Positions 22,724 through 30,809 of a stretch of DNA of 64,000 nucleotides are shown piece after piece (positions within the stretch are counted from its first letter, which is position 1; each line of letters begins with the position of its first letter). The stretch comes from Clostridium lundense DSM 17049. GTDB taxonomy: Bacteria > Bacillota > Clostridia > Clostridiales > Clostridiaceae. Location: positions 124,001 to 188,000 of the forward strand of contig NZ_JHVC01000008.1 in assembly GCF_000619945.1 (NCBI RefSeq), in the 5' to 3' direction. The notes under the pieces are model-generated. The model was not told the origin of the DNA and searched no databases. It saw only the letters and a list, made by a program, of their open reading frames with translations. A program made the translations under genes and the position numbers.

Positions 22724-23149
22724 TTATTCTCCAAATCCACCTTCAAATTTAACCATTGCAGTCTTGTCCTTTTTCTGTTTTAGATTTAGCTTGAAAGTTC
22801 CTACTCCTTCTTCATCACCATAATCTTCTACATAATCAACTACAAAAGCATTTGGTAGGCTTATTTGTCTTACTATTTGAGATGCTGATATAACATCTAT
22901 TGTTACATTTCTATAACAATCAGCTTTCTCTGCTGGAACAAGTGACCACTGTGCTAGCTTTATAGTGCTATCTGCAGCCTCACCATCCACTGGTGTTAAA
23001 ATTTTTCCTTTAATAATTAATGATGTCCCAAGATCTGTGGAACGTGCATTAGAATCATCTGGAGTATCTGTTTTGAACTCCACTGTTAAAATGTTTTCAA
23101 TACCTAAATCAATAGTTTCAGCACCTTCAACCTTTAACTTAAATCCCAT
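22724..23149 (-). CDS. tail-tube (Hcp-like) protein, paralogue 1
   Basis: 141 aa paralogue of the preceding entry, encoded closer to the sheath gene. Two tube paralogues side by side are common in contractile systems, one making the bulk tube and the other an end or joint with the spike. Strong ribosome binding site (AAGGAGGAGA). Which paralogue is the major tube cannot be told from sequence. Confidence 0.65.
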   Translation of the reverse strand: MGFKLKVEGAETIDLGIENILTVEFKTDTPDDSNARSTDLGTSLIIKGKILTPVDGEAADSTIKLAQWSLVPAEKADCYRNVTIDVISASQIVRQISLPNAFVVDYVEDYGDEEGVGTFKLNLKQKKDKTAMVKFEGGFGE

Positions 23150-23284
23150 TTTCTCTCCTCCTTTTATATGTATATTATTTATAATTGATCTCTGATAATA
23201 ATGTTTGTTATCAAAGACAATATGCTTAATTATCTTTTATTCTTAATATTAATAATGAACTTATTAATTTGATGGCTTAAATTA

Positions 23285-25450
23285 TCAATTTGCAACACTT
23301 CTTGTTATTTCAACTTCTAAGTTCTTAACATTTCCATTAAAGATTATATCTATGTTACAAGTACCACTATTTTCATCTATGGAGAAGCTTATGTCATCTC
23401 CTTCTTGAATAATAGAATTTATATTACCTTTATTGGATAACCATCTACTCTTCATACTGTTTGGATTATTACTAAAGAATTTAACAATATTATCTTGCTT
23501 AAAGTCATTAGTATGGAATCTTAGCATTCTTTCTATATAAGTAGTTACTAATGTTTTATATATGGACTCAAAATCTGAACCTCCAGTTAATAAGCTTCTT
23601 GCTTTATATACTGTTATCTGTTTTACATCCTTACCATCTAATTGTGCATTATCTGATGAGAATATAAATCCAAAGTTCTTTTTATTTATTGAACTCTTTA
23701 TCTCATTAGTAAAACCTGAAATCTCTTTTGCTAATGTAGTTGTAACTTTTAAGGAATTATCTGATGATTCTATATCAAATCTAACTCCCGGATATTCATA
23801 AGAAACATTTTTATAAGCTTCTCTTAAAAACTCTGGACATTGATATGAGGCTACAAGTCCTGCTGCTATATATGCTCCCCCTATATAAACCCCTTCTATC
23901 CAAAGTTTTAATATATCTTCTTTCTCCTTTGAAAGTTTAGCTACACCTTCATCAGTAACAATCATTCTATTATCAAGCACAACTCCTGATTTATCCTTTG
24001 GGATTATTGTAAAATTAGGTAGACATGGTATAGCAAATTCGCTATAGTCCTTTCGAATTAATGGTGAGCATTTATCGATGAATTTGTCTACTCCCGCTGT
24101 TGCTATATGATTAAAGGTTGTTTCCTCTCCTGTTTGGAAACTAAAGAATATTTGGATACGATAACTTTTTATACAATCTAATAGTAAAGCTAAATCTTCC
24201 ATGGTAGTTCCATCTGTTTTACTAGTCTGAACATTACCTTTAAATCTTTCTCTTCTTACTTTATTTTTACTTGTTCCTTCTAATTCAATAGATGGAGCAA
24301 TTCCAAACCAAATGGTATTGCTAAAATCATTTTTATCATTTACAGTATTCAGATAGGTATTAAACCTTGGTAAGTTATTTGAACTAATTAATCTGTTAAC
24401 CGGTATATTTGTAACTAGTAGTGAAGGAATCATTCCTTTATTCTTTGTTTTATATTGATCAAAGAACATTTTAACACCTACTAATTTCTCTACTAACGGT
24501 TTAACTGTTTTTACGAAGTCATCTTTTGCACTTTTATAAAACTCTAAATATGTATTATAATTTACTACTTCCTGTTCTACGTCTATCTTGCTTTCCATAG
24601 TTGAAGCTAAAGGACAAAATGTTCTAACAACTAAGCTTTTTACATAATCTGCTTTAACATCATTTACTGCCTCATAATCCTCTTCAAAAGCTTTGATCAA
24701 TCCAGCATTTGCATTATCATCTAGAGCAACCAGTGCTGTATCTTCTGTTTTAGGAGCTTCTAATATTTTAAGTTCCCCATTTTCCCCCATACTTAGTGCG
24801 CCAATTTTAAGTTCCACATCATTTGTTTTATTTTCTTCTTGTCCAAGGAGCAATCTAGTTTTAATATCTTCAATAGCTAAGGGAATCATAGCCATAATAT
24901 TGTTATAATTATTGCTAGCTTCTTCAAACATATAATTGAGCTTGTCCCCTAAATCTAGCTTACTTGGATCTTCATCATCTAATTCATCATACTTAGAATA
25001 TAGATATTGAATCTCTTTTCTTGATTGTTTAATATCATCCATAACTTTTTTCGGTGATATCATATCTAATAAATTTTCAAATTTAAAATCTACATTTGCT
25101 ATACCTTGAGCACTTTTTGTATCAATCAATGTGAATAACATTTTTAAAAAATCATTTGATTGATTAATTGGTATTTCTGTTACATATCCTTCTGGTAAAT
25201 TTTCTGGTTTCTTTAAACTATACATAACTTTTTGATTTGTTGCATTATAGAAGGAATATACTACTGGTGAAAACTTATCTAAAAATTCGTCAAAACTTCT
25301 AACTAAAAGATATTCGTTAATCTCTTTTATCTTGTCATCATTTAAACTACTCAAACCTTTTGTGTCACCTATTATTGAAATTAAATCTAATTTTTCTGGA
25401 TTTATCTCTTCAAATAATATGGCACGATTAGTTTGTTGAATAACTTCCAT
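23285..25450 (-). CDS. contractile sheath-like protein (721 aa), first CIS gene
   Basis: Long soluble protein. The C-terminal half has ATAGVDKFIDKCSPLI, a linker with SKEKEDILKLWIEGVYIGGA and AAGLVASYQCPEFL, a layout that recalls type VI TssC sheath proteins. An extra N-terminal region of about 250 residues includes an acidic coiled segment (SRKEIQYLYSKYDELDDEDP). It would wrap the tube and contract to drive it. It is the first gene after a near-consensus promoter, next to the tube genes, as in other contractile systems. Identification rests on size, position and weak resemblance. Confidence 0.6.
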   Translation of the reverse strand: MEVIQQTNRAILFEEINPEKLDLISIIGDTKGLSSLNDDKIKEINEYLLVRSFDEFLDKFSPVVYSFYNATNQKVMYSLKKPENLPEGYVTEIPINQSNDFLKMLFTLIDTKSAQGIANVDFKFENLLDMISPKKVMDDIKQSRKEIQYLYSKYDELDDEDPSKLDLGDKLNYMFEEASNNYNNIMAMIPLAIEDIKTRLLLGQEENKTNDVELKIGALSMGENGELKILEAPKTEDTALVALDDNANAGLIKAFEEDYEAVNDVKADYVKSLVVRTFCPLASTMESKIDVEQEVVNYNTYLEFYKSAKDDFVKTVKPLVEKLVGVKMFFDQYKTKNKGMIPSLLVTNIPVNRLISSNNLPRFNTYLNTVNDKNDFSNTIWFGIAPSIELEGTSKNKVRRERFKGNVQTSKTDGTTMEDLALLLDCIKSYRIQIFFSFQTGEETTFNHIATAGVDKFIDKCSPLIRKDYSEFAIPCLPNFTIIPKDKSGVVLDNRMIVTDEGVAKLSKEKEDILKLWIEGVYIGGAYIAAGLVASYQCPEFLREAYKNVSYEYPGVRFDIESSDNSLKVTTTLAKEISGFTNEIKSSINKKNFGFIFSSDNAQLDGKDVKQITVYKARSLLTGGSDFESIYKTLVTTYIERMLRFHTNDFKQDNIVKFFSNNPNSMKSRWLSNKGNINSIIQEGDDISFSIDENSGTCNIDIIFNGNVKNLEVEITRSVAN

Positions 25451-25490
25451 TTATGTCACCTCTTTACATTTTTTAAATATTATAGTAACC

Positions 25491-25519
25491 ATTATAATAT
25501 TTAATATAAACTTTTTCAA
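25491..25519 (-). promoter_or_regulatory. sigma-A promoter of the CIS operon
   Basis: On the minus strand TTGAAA (25514-25519) and TATAAT (25491-25496) are separated by 17 bases, about 40 bases before the sheath ATG. AGAGGTGA provides the ribosome binding site. No other strong promoter was seen between the sheath and the VgrG-toxin, so this may drive the whole operon. Confidence 0.75.
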
Positions 25520-25860
25520 TAACTTGTTTGCATTTTTTAATTTTATTTATTATTTATTTAAACTTTTTCTTAAATTTTTCTATTGCTATTAAGTCCTTCG
25601 TGCTTTATCCCCTTTTCTTTATACCAAATTTTATATTTTTTCGTTATTATATTATTTTTTTGTAAATATTATTAAATTTTATATTATAAAAGTAAATTTT
25701 TGAAAACTTAAGCAGACTAAATACGGCAATAAACAAAAGACTATTTCAAAATAATTTTTCAATAATTTTAAAATAGTCTTTTATTATTTATTGTTATTTT
25801 GTAAACTTTTCCATACTTGCTTCATATAATAATACTAAAAAATTTTTAGGAGGAATTTTT
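25520..25860. other. divergent intergenic region
   Basis: Very AT-rich gap between the CIS promoter and the plus-strand small gene. It holds the hairpin at 25735-25781 and, before the 82-aa gene, a strong AGGAGG ribosome binding site (25850-25855). I see no gene or clear plus-strand promoter. Confidence 0.6.
25735..25781 (+). terminator. orphan terminator-like hairpin
   Basis: Arms AAAAGACTATTT (25735-25746) and AAATAGTCTTTT (25770-25781) with further internal pairing; TTATTATTTATTG follows. No gene ends here on either strand, so it may end a short RNA starting in the divergent region. Confidence 0.5.
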
Positions 25861-26109
25861 ATGTTTATGTATAACAACTACTATAATCCATTTATTTCAA
25901 TGTTTAATCCTCACTACATACATTGCCCTTACTTTCTGCCAATGATGCCAACAATGCCAGTGATGTGGCAAATGAGCACTATACCAGCTCCATTAGGGGA
26001 TTATTCTCTTTCCCTTGATAATACTTCCTGTAGAAAATGTAATTCTTGTTTTGAACCAAAATTTAATATAAAAATGAAAAAAATAAGTATAGATGAGATA
26101 AAAGATTAG
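25861..26109 (+). CDS. small aromatic- and methionine-rich protein (82 aa)
   Basis: The N-terminal half is rich in Tyr, Asn, Pro, Phe and Met (YNNYYNPFISMFNPHY, PMMPTMPVMWQM); a C-R-K-C-N-S-C cluster follows and the tail is charged. AGGAGG lies six bases before the ATG. The composition recalls spore-coat or surface-associated small proteins, but no family is recognised. Oriented opposite to the CIS operon, it need not belong to it. Confidence 0.6.
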   Translation: MFMYNNYYNPFISMFNPHYIHCPYFLPMMPTMPVMWQMSTIPAPLGDYSLSLDNTSCRKCNSCFEPKFNIKMKKISIDEIKD

Positions 26110-26170
26110 AATTAAACTATAATCCCTTGCATATTAATTTAATAATAAATGTTAATATGGAGGGATAAAA

Positions 26171-26932
26171 ATTGGGGTAGGTTATTTAATTGGTTGTTTA
26201 CTTAGCATAATATTTTGGAAAATTGATAGGCAATATATATATTATAAATTAAACTGTAATTTAAAAAAGGTCATAAAAAGTAAAGTTTTATTTTCAGTAT
26301 TTCACATAGTTTTTATATTACTGTGCTGCTTTTTAATCTATAATATAAAAAGTAAAGAATTAGCTAATTCAATAACTGCTTTTTTGGTAATAGATATAAG
26401 TAACACAGAAAAGAAAAACTTAAACAAAAAAGAAAAAGTACACTTTTACGATTCTATTTCCATAATTTCTCGCTCCATAGTTTGTGGCTTCGTAGCTCCA
26501 CTTCTATATATTTTACTATTTGGCAATATAGGCGCTATAGTATATACTTTTGTTTACAACATAAGCCTTCAAAATAACATAAAATTATTTAATTACTTAT
26601 TTAATATAATCACTATACTCCCTGCTGCTTTATCTCAACTTTTTTTATATATTATATACATTACTAGAAACAAAAAATTTTCTATTGATTTTAAAGGAGA
26701 CTACATTACAAACTTATATAAAAAACCCTTGTTAAACGTTGACATATTAGCAGCCTATGTAGAATCAGTTAACTTTTATCATTATTTTAGTGATAAAAAT
26801 ACAGATTACTTAAAAAGTTATGGTGATTATAAAAACAAAATAAATAACATATGTATAAAAGATTATCTAAGTATAGCTTATGCTATATGCATGATTAATT
26901 TTATTATCTTCTTTATGACTATAAGAAGATAA
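26171..26932 (+). CDS. multi-pass membrane protein with apparent ATT start
   Basis: About 253 aa if translation starts at ATT 26171, which stands six bases after GGAGGG. The frame from 26174 is open and encodes a first helix (VGYLIGCLLSIIFWKI), a second (LFSVFHIVFILLCCFLIY), then two more (CGFVAPLLYILLFGNIGAIV and FNIITILPAALSQLFLYIIY) and a last near the C-terminus (CMINFIIFFMTI). No ATG, GTG or TTG occurs before 26384, which would lose two helices and has no ribosome binding site. ATT starts are rare (infC, pcnB). Function unknown. Confidence 0.6.
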   Translation: MGVGYLIGCLLSIIFWKIDRQYIYYKLNCNLKKVIKSKVLFSVFHIVFILLCCFLIYNIKSKELANSITAFLVIDISNTEKKNLNKKEKVHFYDSISIISRSIVCGFVAPLLYILLFGNIGAIVYTFVYNISLQNNIKLFNYLFNIITILPAALSQLFLYIIYITRNKKFSIDFKGDYITNLYKKPLLNVDILAAYVESVNFYHYFSDKNTDYLKSYGDYKNKINNICIKDYLSIAYAICMINFIIFFMTIRR

Positions 26933-26970
26933 TTTTCTCCATAACCACTACTTAGGAAAAATTAAAACAA

Positions 26971-27000
26971 TAAAAGCTTTTCTTTTAAGAAAAGCTTTTA
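26971..27000. terminator. bidirectional terminator between convergent genes
   Basis: TAAAAGCTTTTCTT and AAGAAAAGCTTTTA form a 14-bp stem with T-runs on both strands. It ends the plus-strand membrane gene and the minus-strand flagellar transcript. Confidence 0.8.
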
Positions 27001-27044
27001 AATTCATTTCAGCTTACCTTCTGGTAAGTTTTCCTTATTTAATC

Positions 27045-27836
27045 TTATTTTCCTCTTAAGCCATTAACTATTCCCCACATGTCATCTCCTGCTTTTATTG
27101 CTTTGGAGCCAAATTCAAAGGCCCTTTGAGACATTATCATATCTGTCATTTCCTTACTAATATCTACATTAGATCCTTCAACAAATCCCTGCTTTGTATT
27201 TGAATTTACAACTGTAGGATTTACTCCATCTTTAGGCATATATAAATTATCGCCCACAGATATAAAGGCATCCTGACCAACAGCATTATATATTCTTATT
27301 TTTCCTACTTCTTTAGTAGTAGCTCCATTACTATTATTTTCTTTTATAGTTACGCTTCCATCTTCTCTAACTATAAAATTATCTTGAGTAAATTTAGGAA
27401 TATCCTCTACATATTCCTCTGAATACTCTATCTCTAATTTATTTCCACTTTTATCAACTAAATTTCCGCTATTATCTATATTAAAGCTACCAGATCTTAT
27501 GTATTTGAATTCTCCATTAGCATCTTTAACTCTGTAATATCCCTCACCATCTATGGCTAAATCAGTATTTACCCCAGTATTAATCAAAACGCCTTGTTTA
27601 TTATCTCTAATCCATTGCCCTGCCTTAACACCTGAACCTGTTATTAAATTCTTATTTTCACCTTTATTTACAGGATATCCTCTTCTATCAAGCTTTTCGT
27701 ACATTAAATCCTTAAAGGTCACATCTTCCCTTTTATAACCTTCAGTGTTTTGATTAGCCACATTATTAGATATACAATCTAACTTGTCCTGTTGAGCCAT
27801 CATTGCACTTCTGCCATTCCACATAATTCTAAGCAA
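27045..27836 (-). CDS. flgG: flagellar basal-body rod protein, FlgG-type
   Basis: About 263 aa. The N-terminal motif (QDKLDCISNNVANQNTEGYK) and C-terminal helix (MTDMIMSQRAFEFGSKAIKA) are those of FlgF/FlgG rod proteins, secreted through the flagellar export gate. I choose the TTG at 27836 (LRIMWNGRSAM), which aligns with the usual family start and has AGGGG nine bases upstream. The ATG at 27845 abuts that site; TTG at 27872 is another option. It is the last gene of the cluster, before the terminator. Whether it is FlgF or FlgG is uncertain. Confidence 0.8.
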   Translation of the reverse strand: MLRIMWNGRSAMMAQQDKLDCISNNVANQNTEGYKREDVTFKDLMYEKLDRRGYPVNKGENKNLITGSGVKAGQWIRDNKQGVLINTGVNTDLAIDGEGYYRVKDANGEFKYIRSGSFNIDNSGNLVDKSGNKLEIEYSEEYVEDIPKFTQDNFIVREDGSVTIKENNSNGATTKEVGKIRIYNAVGQDAFISVGDNLYMPKDGVNPTVVNSNTKQGFVEGSNVDISKEMTDMIMSQRAFEFGSKAIKAGDDMWGIVNGLRGK

Positions 27837-27882
27837 TTTAGTCATCCCCTTCTTTAAGTTAACAATTCTCAATTATTCTTTA

Positions 27883-28677
27883 CTATCTTACACTTCCGAC
27901 CTCATTTACGGCCTTACCTAAAGTTTCGTCTATAGCTTGAATAACTTTACTATTAGTTTCAAAGGTTCTCATTACTGTCATCATTTCCATAACTTCTCTT
28001 GTTACATTAACATTTGATCTTTCCAAATTATATTGCTTAACGCTTATTTTATTGTCTTCTTGTGCACCATTTCCTGAATATAAATTGTCTCCAACCTTTT
28101 TTAAATTTTTATAGTCAGCATTAGCACCTTTAAAATCTACTAATTGAAGTTTATATGTTGGAGTGCCCTTAACCATTATATTTCCCTGTACATCAACTGC
28201 AACTTTATCTTCCTGTAATTTTATAGGCTCTACCGCACCAGTTTGTAGATTTTTACCCATAACACTATCTCCGCTATCATTTACTAGTAATCCCTTGCTG
28301 TTTACATGAAAATGACCATCTCTAGTATAAAAATTATTTGTTGATATACCATCATTTCTATTAACTACGAAAAATCCTCTTCCCTCTATTGCAAAATCAA
28401 AAGTTTTATCTGTTTTTTCTATTGTACCTTGGGTGAAATTTGTCTTTACATCATCTATCCTACTACCTAGACTTATATTACCTAAGTTCTGTCTAACATT
28501 TTTTCCTTGAACCTTTTTGTCATAGTTATATAATAACACCTCATCAAACTGTTTAGCTGCAAGATTTTCTCCCTTAAATCCTACAGTATTAATATTAGCT
28601 AGATTATTTGTTATTACATCCTGTTTTGCTTCTTGTGTTATCATACCAGATACTGCTGTATAAAGACTTCTTATCAT
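27883..28677 (-). CDS. flgF: flagellar basal-body rod protein, FlgF/FlgG-type
   Basis: 264 aa with MIRSLYTAVSGMITQEAKQD, NLANINTVGFKGE and the closing EVMEMMTVMRTFETNSKVI. It is one of two rod-type paralogues at the end of the cluster. The start overlaps the stop of the small upstream gene (ATGA). It belongs to the rod crossing the thick cell wall. FlgF versus FlgG naming is by order only. Confidence 0.8.
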   Translation of the reverse strand: MIRSLYTAVSGMITQEAKQDVITNNLANINTVGFKGENLAAKQFDEVLLYNYDKKVQGKNVRQNLGNISLGSRIDDVKTNFTQGTIEKTDKTFDFAIEGRGFFVVNRNDGISTNNFYTRDGHFHVNSKGLLVNDSGDSVMGKNLQTGAVEPIKLQEDKVAVDVQGNIMVKGTPTYKLQLVDFKGANADYKNLKKVGDNLYSGNGAQEDNKISVKQYNLERSNVNVTREVMEMMTVMRTFETNSKVIQAIDETLGKAVNEVGSVR

Positions 28678-28901
28678 TTGTCCACTCCCTTATCCATTAT
28701 AAATTTAACTTCATCAGGATATTTCATCCCCATACTTCTTGCACGCTTTTCTACTTCATAATTACTCATTTGATAATTTATTTTTACTCCTGTCATAATA
28801 AGGGTAGAAACAACTATACCTATTCCCACTCCTAATAAAAGCTTTTTATCACTAAAAAAATAGATACACTGTTTTATTTTAGATATAATTCTTTTATTAA
28901 T
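28674..28901 (-). CDS. small single-pass membrane protein in the flagellar operon
   Basis: About 75 aa, masked by an opposite-strand ORF. It has a transmembrane helix (LLLGVGIGIVVSTLIMTGV) and then a soluble tail (YEVEKRARSMGMKYPDEVKF). The stop overlaps the ATG of the following rod gene. No ATG precedes the helix: AAGGGGAAG lies just before ATT at 28901, inside the end of the upstream gene, so an ATT start or translational coupling is implied. Family not recognised; conserved gene order elsewhere would confirm it. Confidence 0.6.
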   Translation of the reverse strand: MNKRIISKIKQCIYFFSDKKLLLGVGIGIVVSTLIMTGVKINYQMSNYEVEKRARSMGMKYPDEVKFIMDKGVDK

Positions 28902-29386
28902 AGTACTTCCCCCTTACCAACGTTTAACTTTTCGGAGATTTCTTCTACAGACATACCCAAACTTATCATGTTTCCTATCTGTTCTACCTTTATACTATTG
29001 CCTTTTAAAATATCTCCACTTTCTTTTTCGGACTTTTCACGATCTTCTTTAATTTTAATATTTGCTTCCATAGTTTCAATACTTTCGCTACTACTTTCAA
29101 TAATATTATCATCTATAATGTGGTCAACTGTTTGTTGCTCATCTATCTTATGACTTTCACTAACCTTAACACATTCTAATGAGCTTTTTATATCTTCTAT
29201 TTCCTTTTGTAAATCTAAAATACTTTCCCCTATTTCTTTTCTTAACTTTCCAATCTCAATTTGAAAGTCATTCATATCTTTTTCCGTATTTTCTAGCGTA
29301 TATTTAAATGAACCTTTTTCTTTTTTTATGGCTATAATATTTAACATAATAAGAATTATTCCAAAACCTAGCAAAAATGCCGTCAT
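28874..29386 (-). CDS. membrane-anchored coiled-coil protein of the flagellar operon
   Basis: 170 aa. One N-terminal helix (AFLLGFGIILIMLNIIAI), a long Glu/Lys coiled-coil, and a C-terminal helix-turn-helix-like segment (GMSVEEISEKLNVGKGEVLL). This layout matches an unnamed protein commonly seen between sigD and rod genes in clostridia (DUF6115-like, from memory). It begins about 17 bases after sigD. Role unknown. Confidence 0.7.
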   Translation of the reverse strand: MTAFLLGFGIILIMLNIIAIKKEKGSFKYTLENTEKDMNDFQIEIGKLRKEIGESILDLQKEIEDIKSSLECVKVSESHKIDEQQTVDHIIDDNIIESSSESIETMEANIKIKEDREKSEKESGDILKGNSIKVEQIGNMISLGMSVEEISEKLNVGKGEVLLIKELYLK

Positions 29387-29403
29387 AACAATTAACTCCT
29401 TAC

Positions 29404-30138
29404 TTAATTTTGTATTTCATATTTTAACTTTTTTAATTCATTTCTTAAATGAATTAATGCTCTGCTATGAAGTTGACATACTCTAGATTCAGAAACACTT
29501 AATACTTTTCCAATTTCCTTCAAAGTTAATTTTTCATAATAGTAAAGAGATAACACTGTCTTATCCTTTTCTTTTAAATTATCTAAAGCTTTTGCTACAA
29601 ACTCCAATAATTCCTTTTCTTCCAAGGATTTTTCAGGACTTGGACTTTTTTCATCTACCACTGTTCCAATCAATGGTATATCATCTTCCTCAGAAAATAT
29701 TAAGTCTTCTAAGGATATAACCGAAATATAATTAATGTAATTTTCAATTTGAGATACTTCCTCTAATGAAATATTTAGCTCTTTTGATATTTCTATAATA
29801 TCTGGCTCTCTAAAATTCTTTTTTTGAAGTCTCTCAATAGCATCATTATACCTATTAAGCTTGTCCATAGCGCCTTTAGAAATTGGACTGATTTTTCTTA
29901 ATTCATCTATCATAGATCCTTTTATTCTTATAGAAGCATATGTAGAGAATTTCATTCCTTTTTTCTCATCAAACTTATTTAAAGCGTCCATAAGTCCAAT
30001 CATACCGTAGCTAACTAAATCTTCATATTCAATATATTTTGTCTTACCAATTATTACCCTTGACGCTATATATTTTACAAGTGGTATATACTTTTTTACA
30101 ATCTGTTCTTTTATATCCAAGTCCATATCCATAGCCAT
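29404..30138 (-). CDS. sigD: RNA polymerase sigma-28 factor for flagellar genes
   Basis: 244 aa. Region 2 (YEDLVSYGMIGLMDALNKFD, MKFSTYASIRIKGSMIDELR), region 3 and region 4 (LTLKEIGKVLSVSESRVCQL) are complete. It directs transcription of late flagellar and chemotaxis genes such as flagellin. AAGGAGG precedes the ATG by seven bases, and the gene follows the PilZ gene with a two-base gap. Confidence 0.95.
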   Translation of the reverse strand: MAMDMDLDIKEQIVKKYIPLVKYIASRVIIGKTKYIEYEDLVSYGMIGLMDALNKFDEKKGMKFSTYASIRIKGSMIDELRKISPISKGAMDKLNRYNDAIERLQKKNFREPDIIEISKELNISLEEVSQIENYINYISVISLEDLIFSEEDDIPLIGTVVDEKSPSPEKSLEEKELLEFVAKALDNLKEKDKTVLSLYYYEKLTLKEIGKVLSVSESRVCQLHSRALIHLRNELKKLKYEIQN

Positions 30139-30140
30139 AA

Positions 30141-30797
30141 TTAATCCTCCTTAGGTGCATTTTTCCTCTGTTCTCTCATAATTTGAAATAATAATTGTAT
30201 AATTTTTTCTACTGTTTTGTTATCCACATCCATAAAACCAATACCACATATGTTTCTATCTCTTGCTCTTTCAACTCTTACTACTTTACCTTTAACATTA
30301 ATCACTTCATTTTTAAGTGGTAATGTAATCATAATAATATCCCCTATACTAATATCCCTATCTGTTGAAAGTCTCATTCCTCCAGCACTGATATCTAATG
30401 AAAATGCATCGAAAAATTCAAATTGATTGTCTGTTATATTATTTAAATTTATAGTTTTATCTAATATAGCACAAAACACCTTAATTACTATTGGAACTCT
30501 AACATAGTTTCTTCTTTGAAACTTTATAAATTTTTCTGGATGAGCCAGTAGAATCATCATTATCCTGTCAATTTTTCTTCCTACTGCTACTGTATAAAAT
30601 TTATATAACCCATTTCCAGAGTAATATACTCCCTCTACTCTATCTCCCTTTTTTAGTGGAAGATATGATCCATCTTTTACAGGTATACTTATACCTGCAT
30701 ATTCATCTTCTACATCTTGAATATTACTTACATAAATTCCATCATCCATAATTATTTCTACTTTTCGGTTGACTAAAAACTTTACGTCTCCTGCCAT
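30141..30797 (-). CDS. ycgR: YcgR-type PilZ protein, c-di-GMP flagellar brake
   Basis: 218 aa. N-terminal YcgR-N-like beta domain, then a PilZ domain with the c-di-GMP-binding RxxxR motif (QRRNYVRVP) and D-x-S-x-x-G (DISAGGMRLS). Such proteins bind the stator or switch when c-di-GMP is high and slow motility. Position between flhG and sigD is usual in clostridia. Confidence 0.85.
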   Translation of the reverse strand: MAGDVKFLVNRKVEIIMDDGIYVSNIQDVEDEYAGISIPVKDGSYLPLKKGDRVEGVYYSGNGLYKFYTVAVGRKIDRIMMILLAHPEKFIKFQRRNYVRVPIVIKVFCAILDKTINLNNITDNQFEFFDAFSLDISAGGMRLSTDRDISIGDIIMITLPLKNEVINVKGKVVRVERARDRNICGIGFMDVDNKTVEKIIQLLFQIMREQRKNAPKED

Positions 30798-30809
30798 GGA
30801 AAACCACCC

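Noticed and set aside
5447..25450. Interpretation as a prophage or bacteriocin (diffocin-like) tail
   Set aside because: No integrase, terminase, capsid, holin, lysin, tape-measure or tail-fibre array is seen, while FHA, PP2C, VgrG-toxin and immunity genes point to an injection system.
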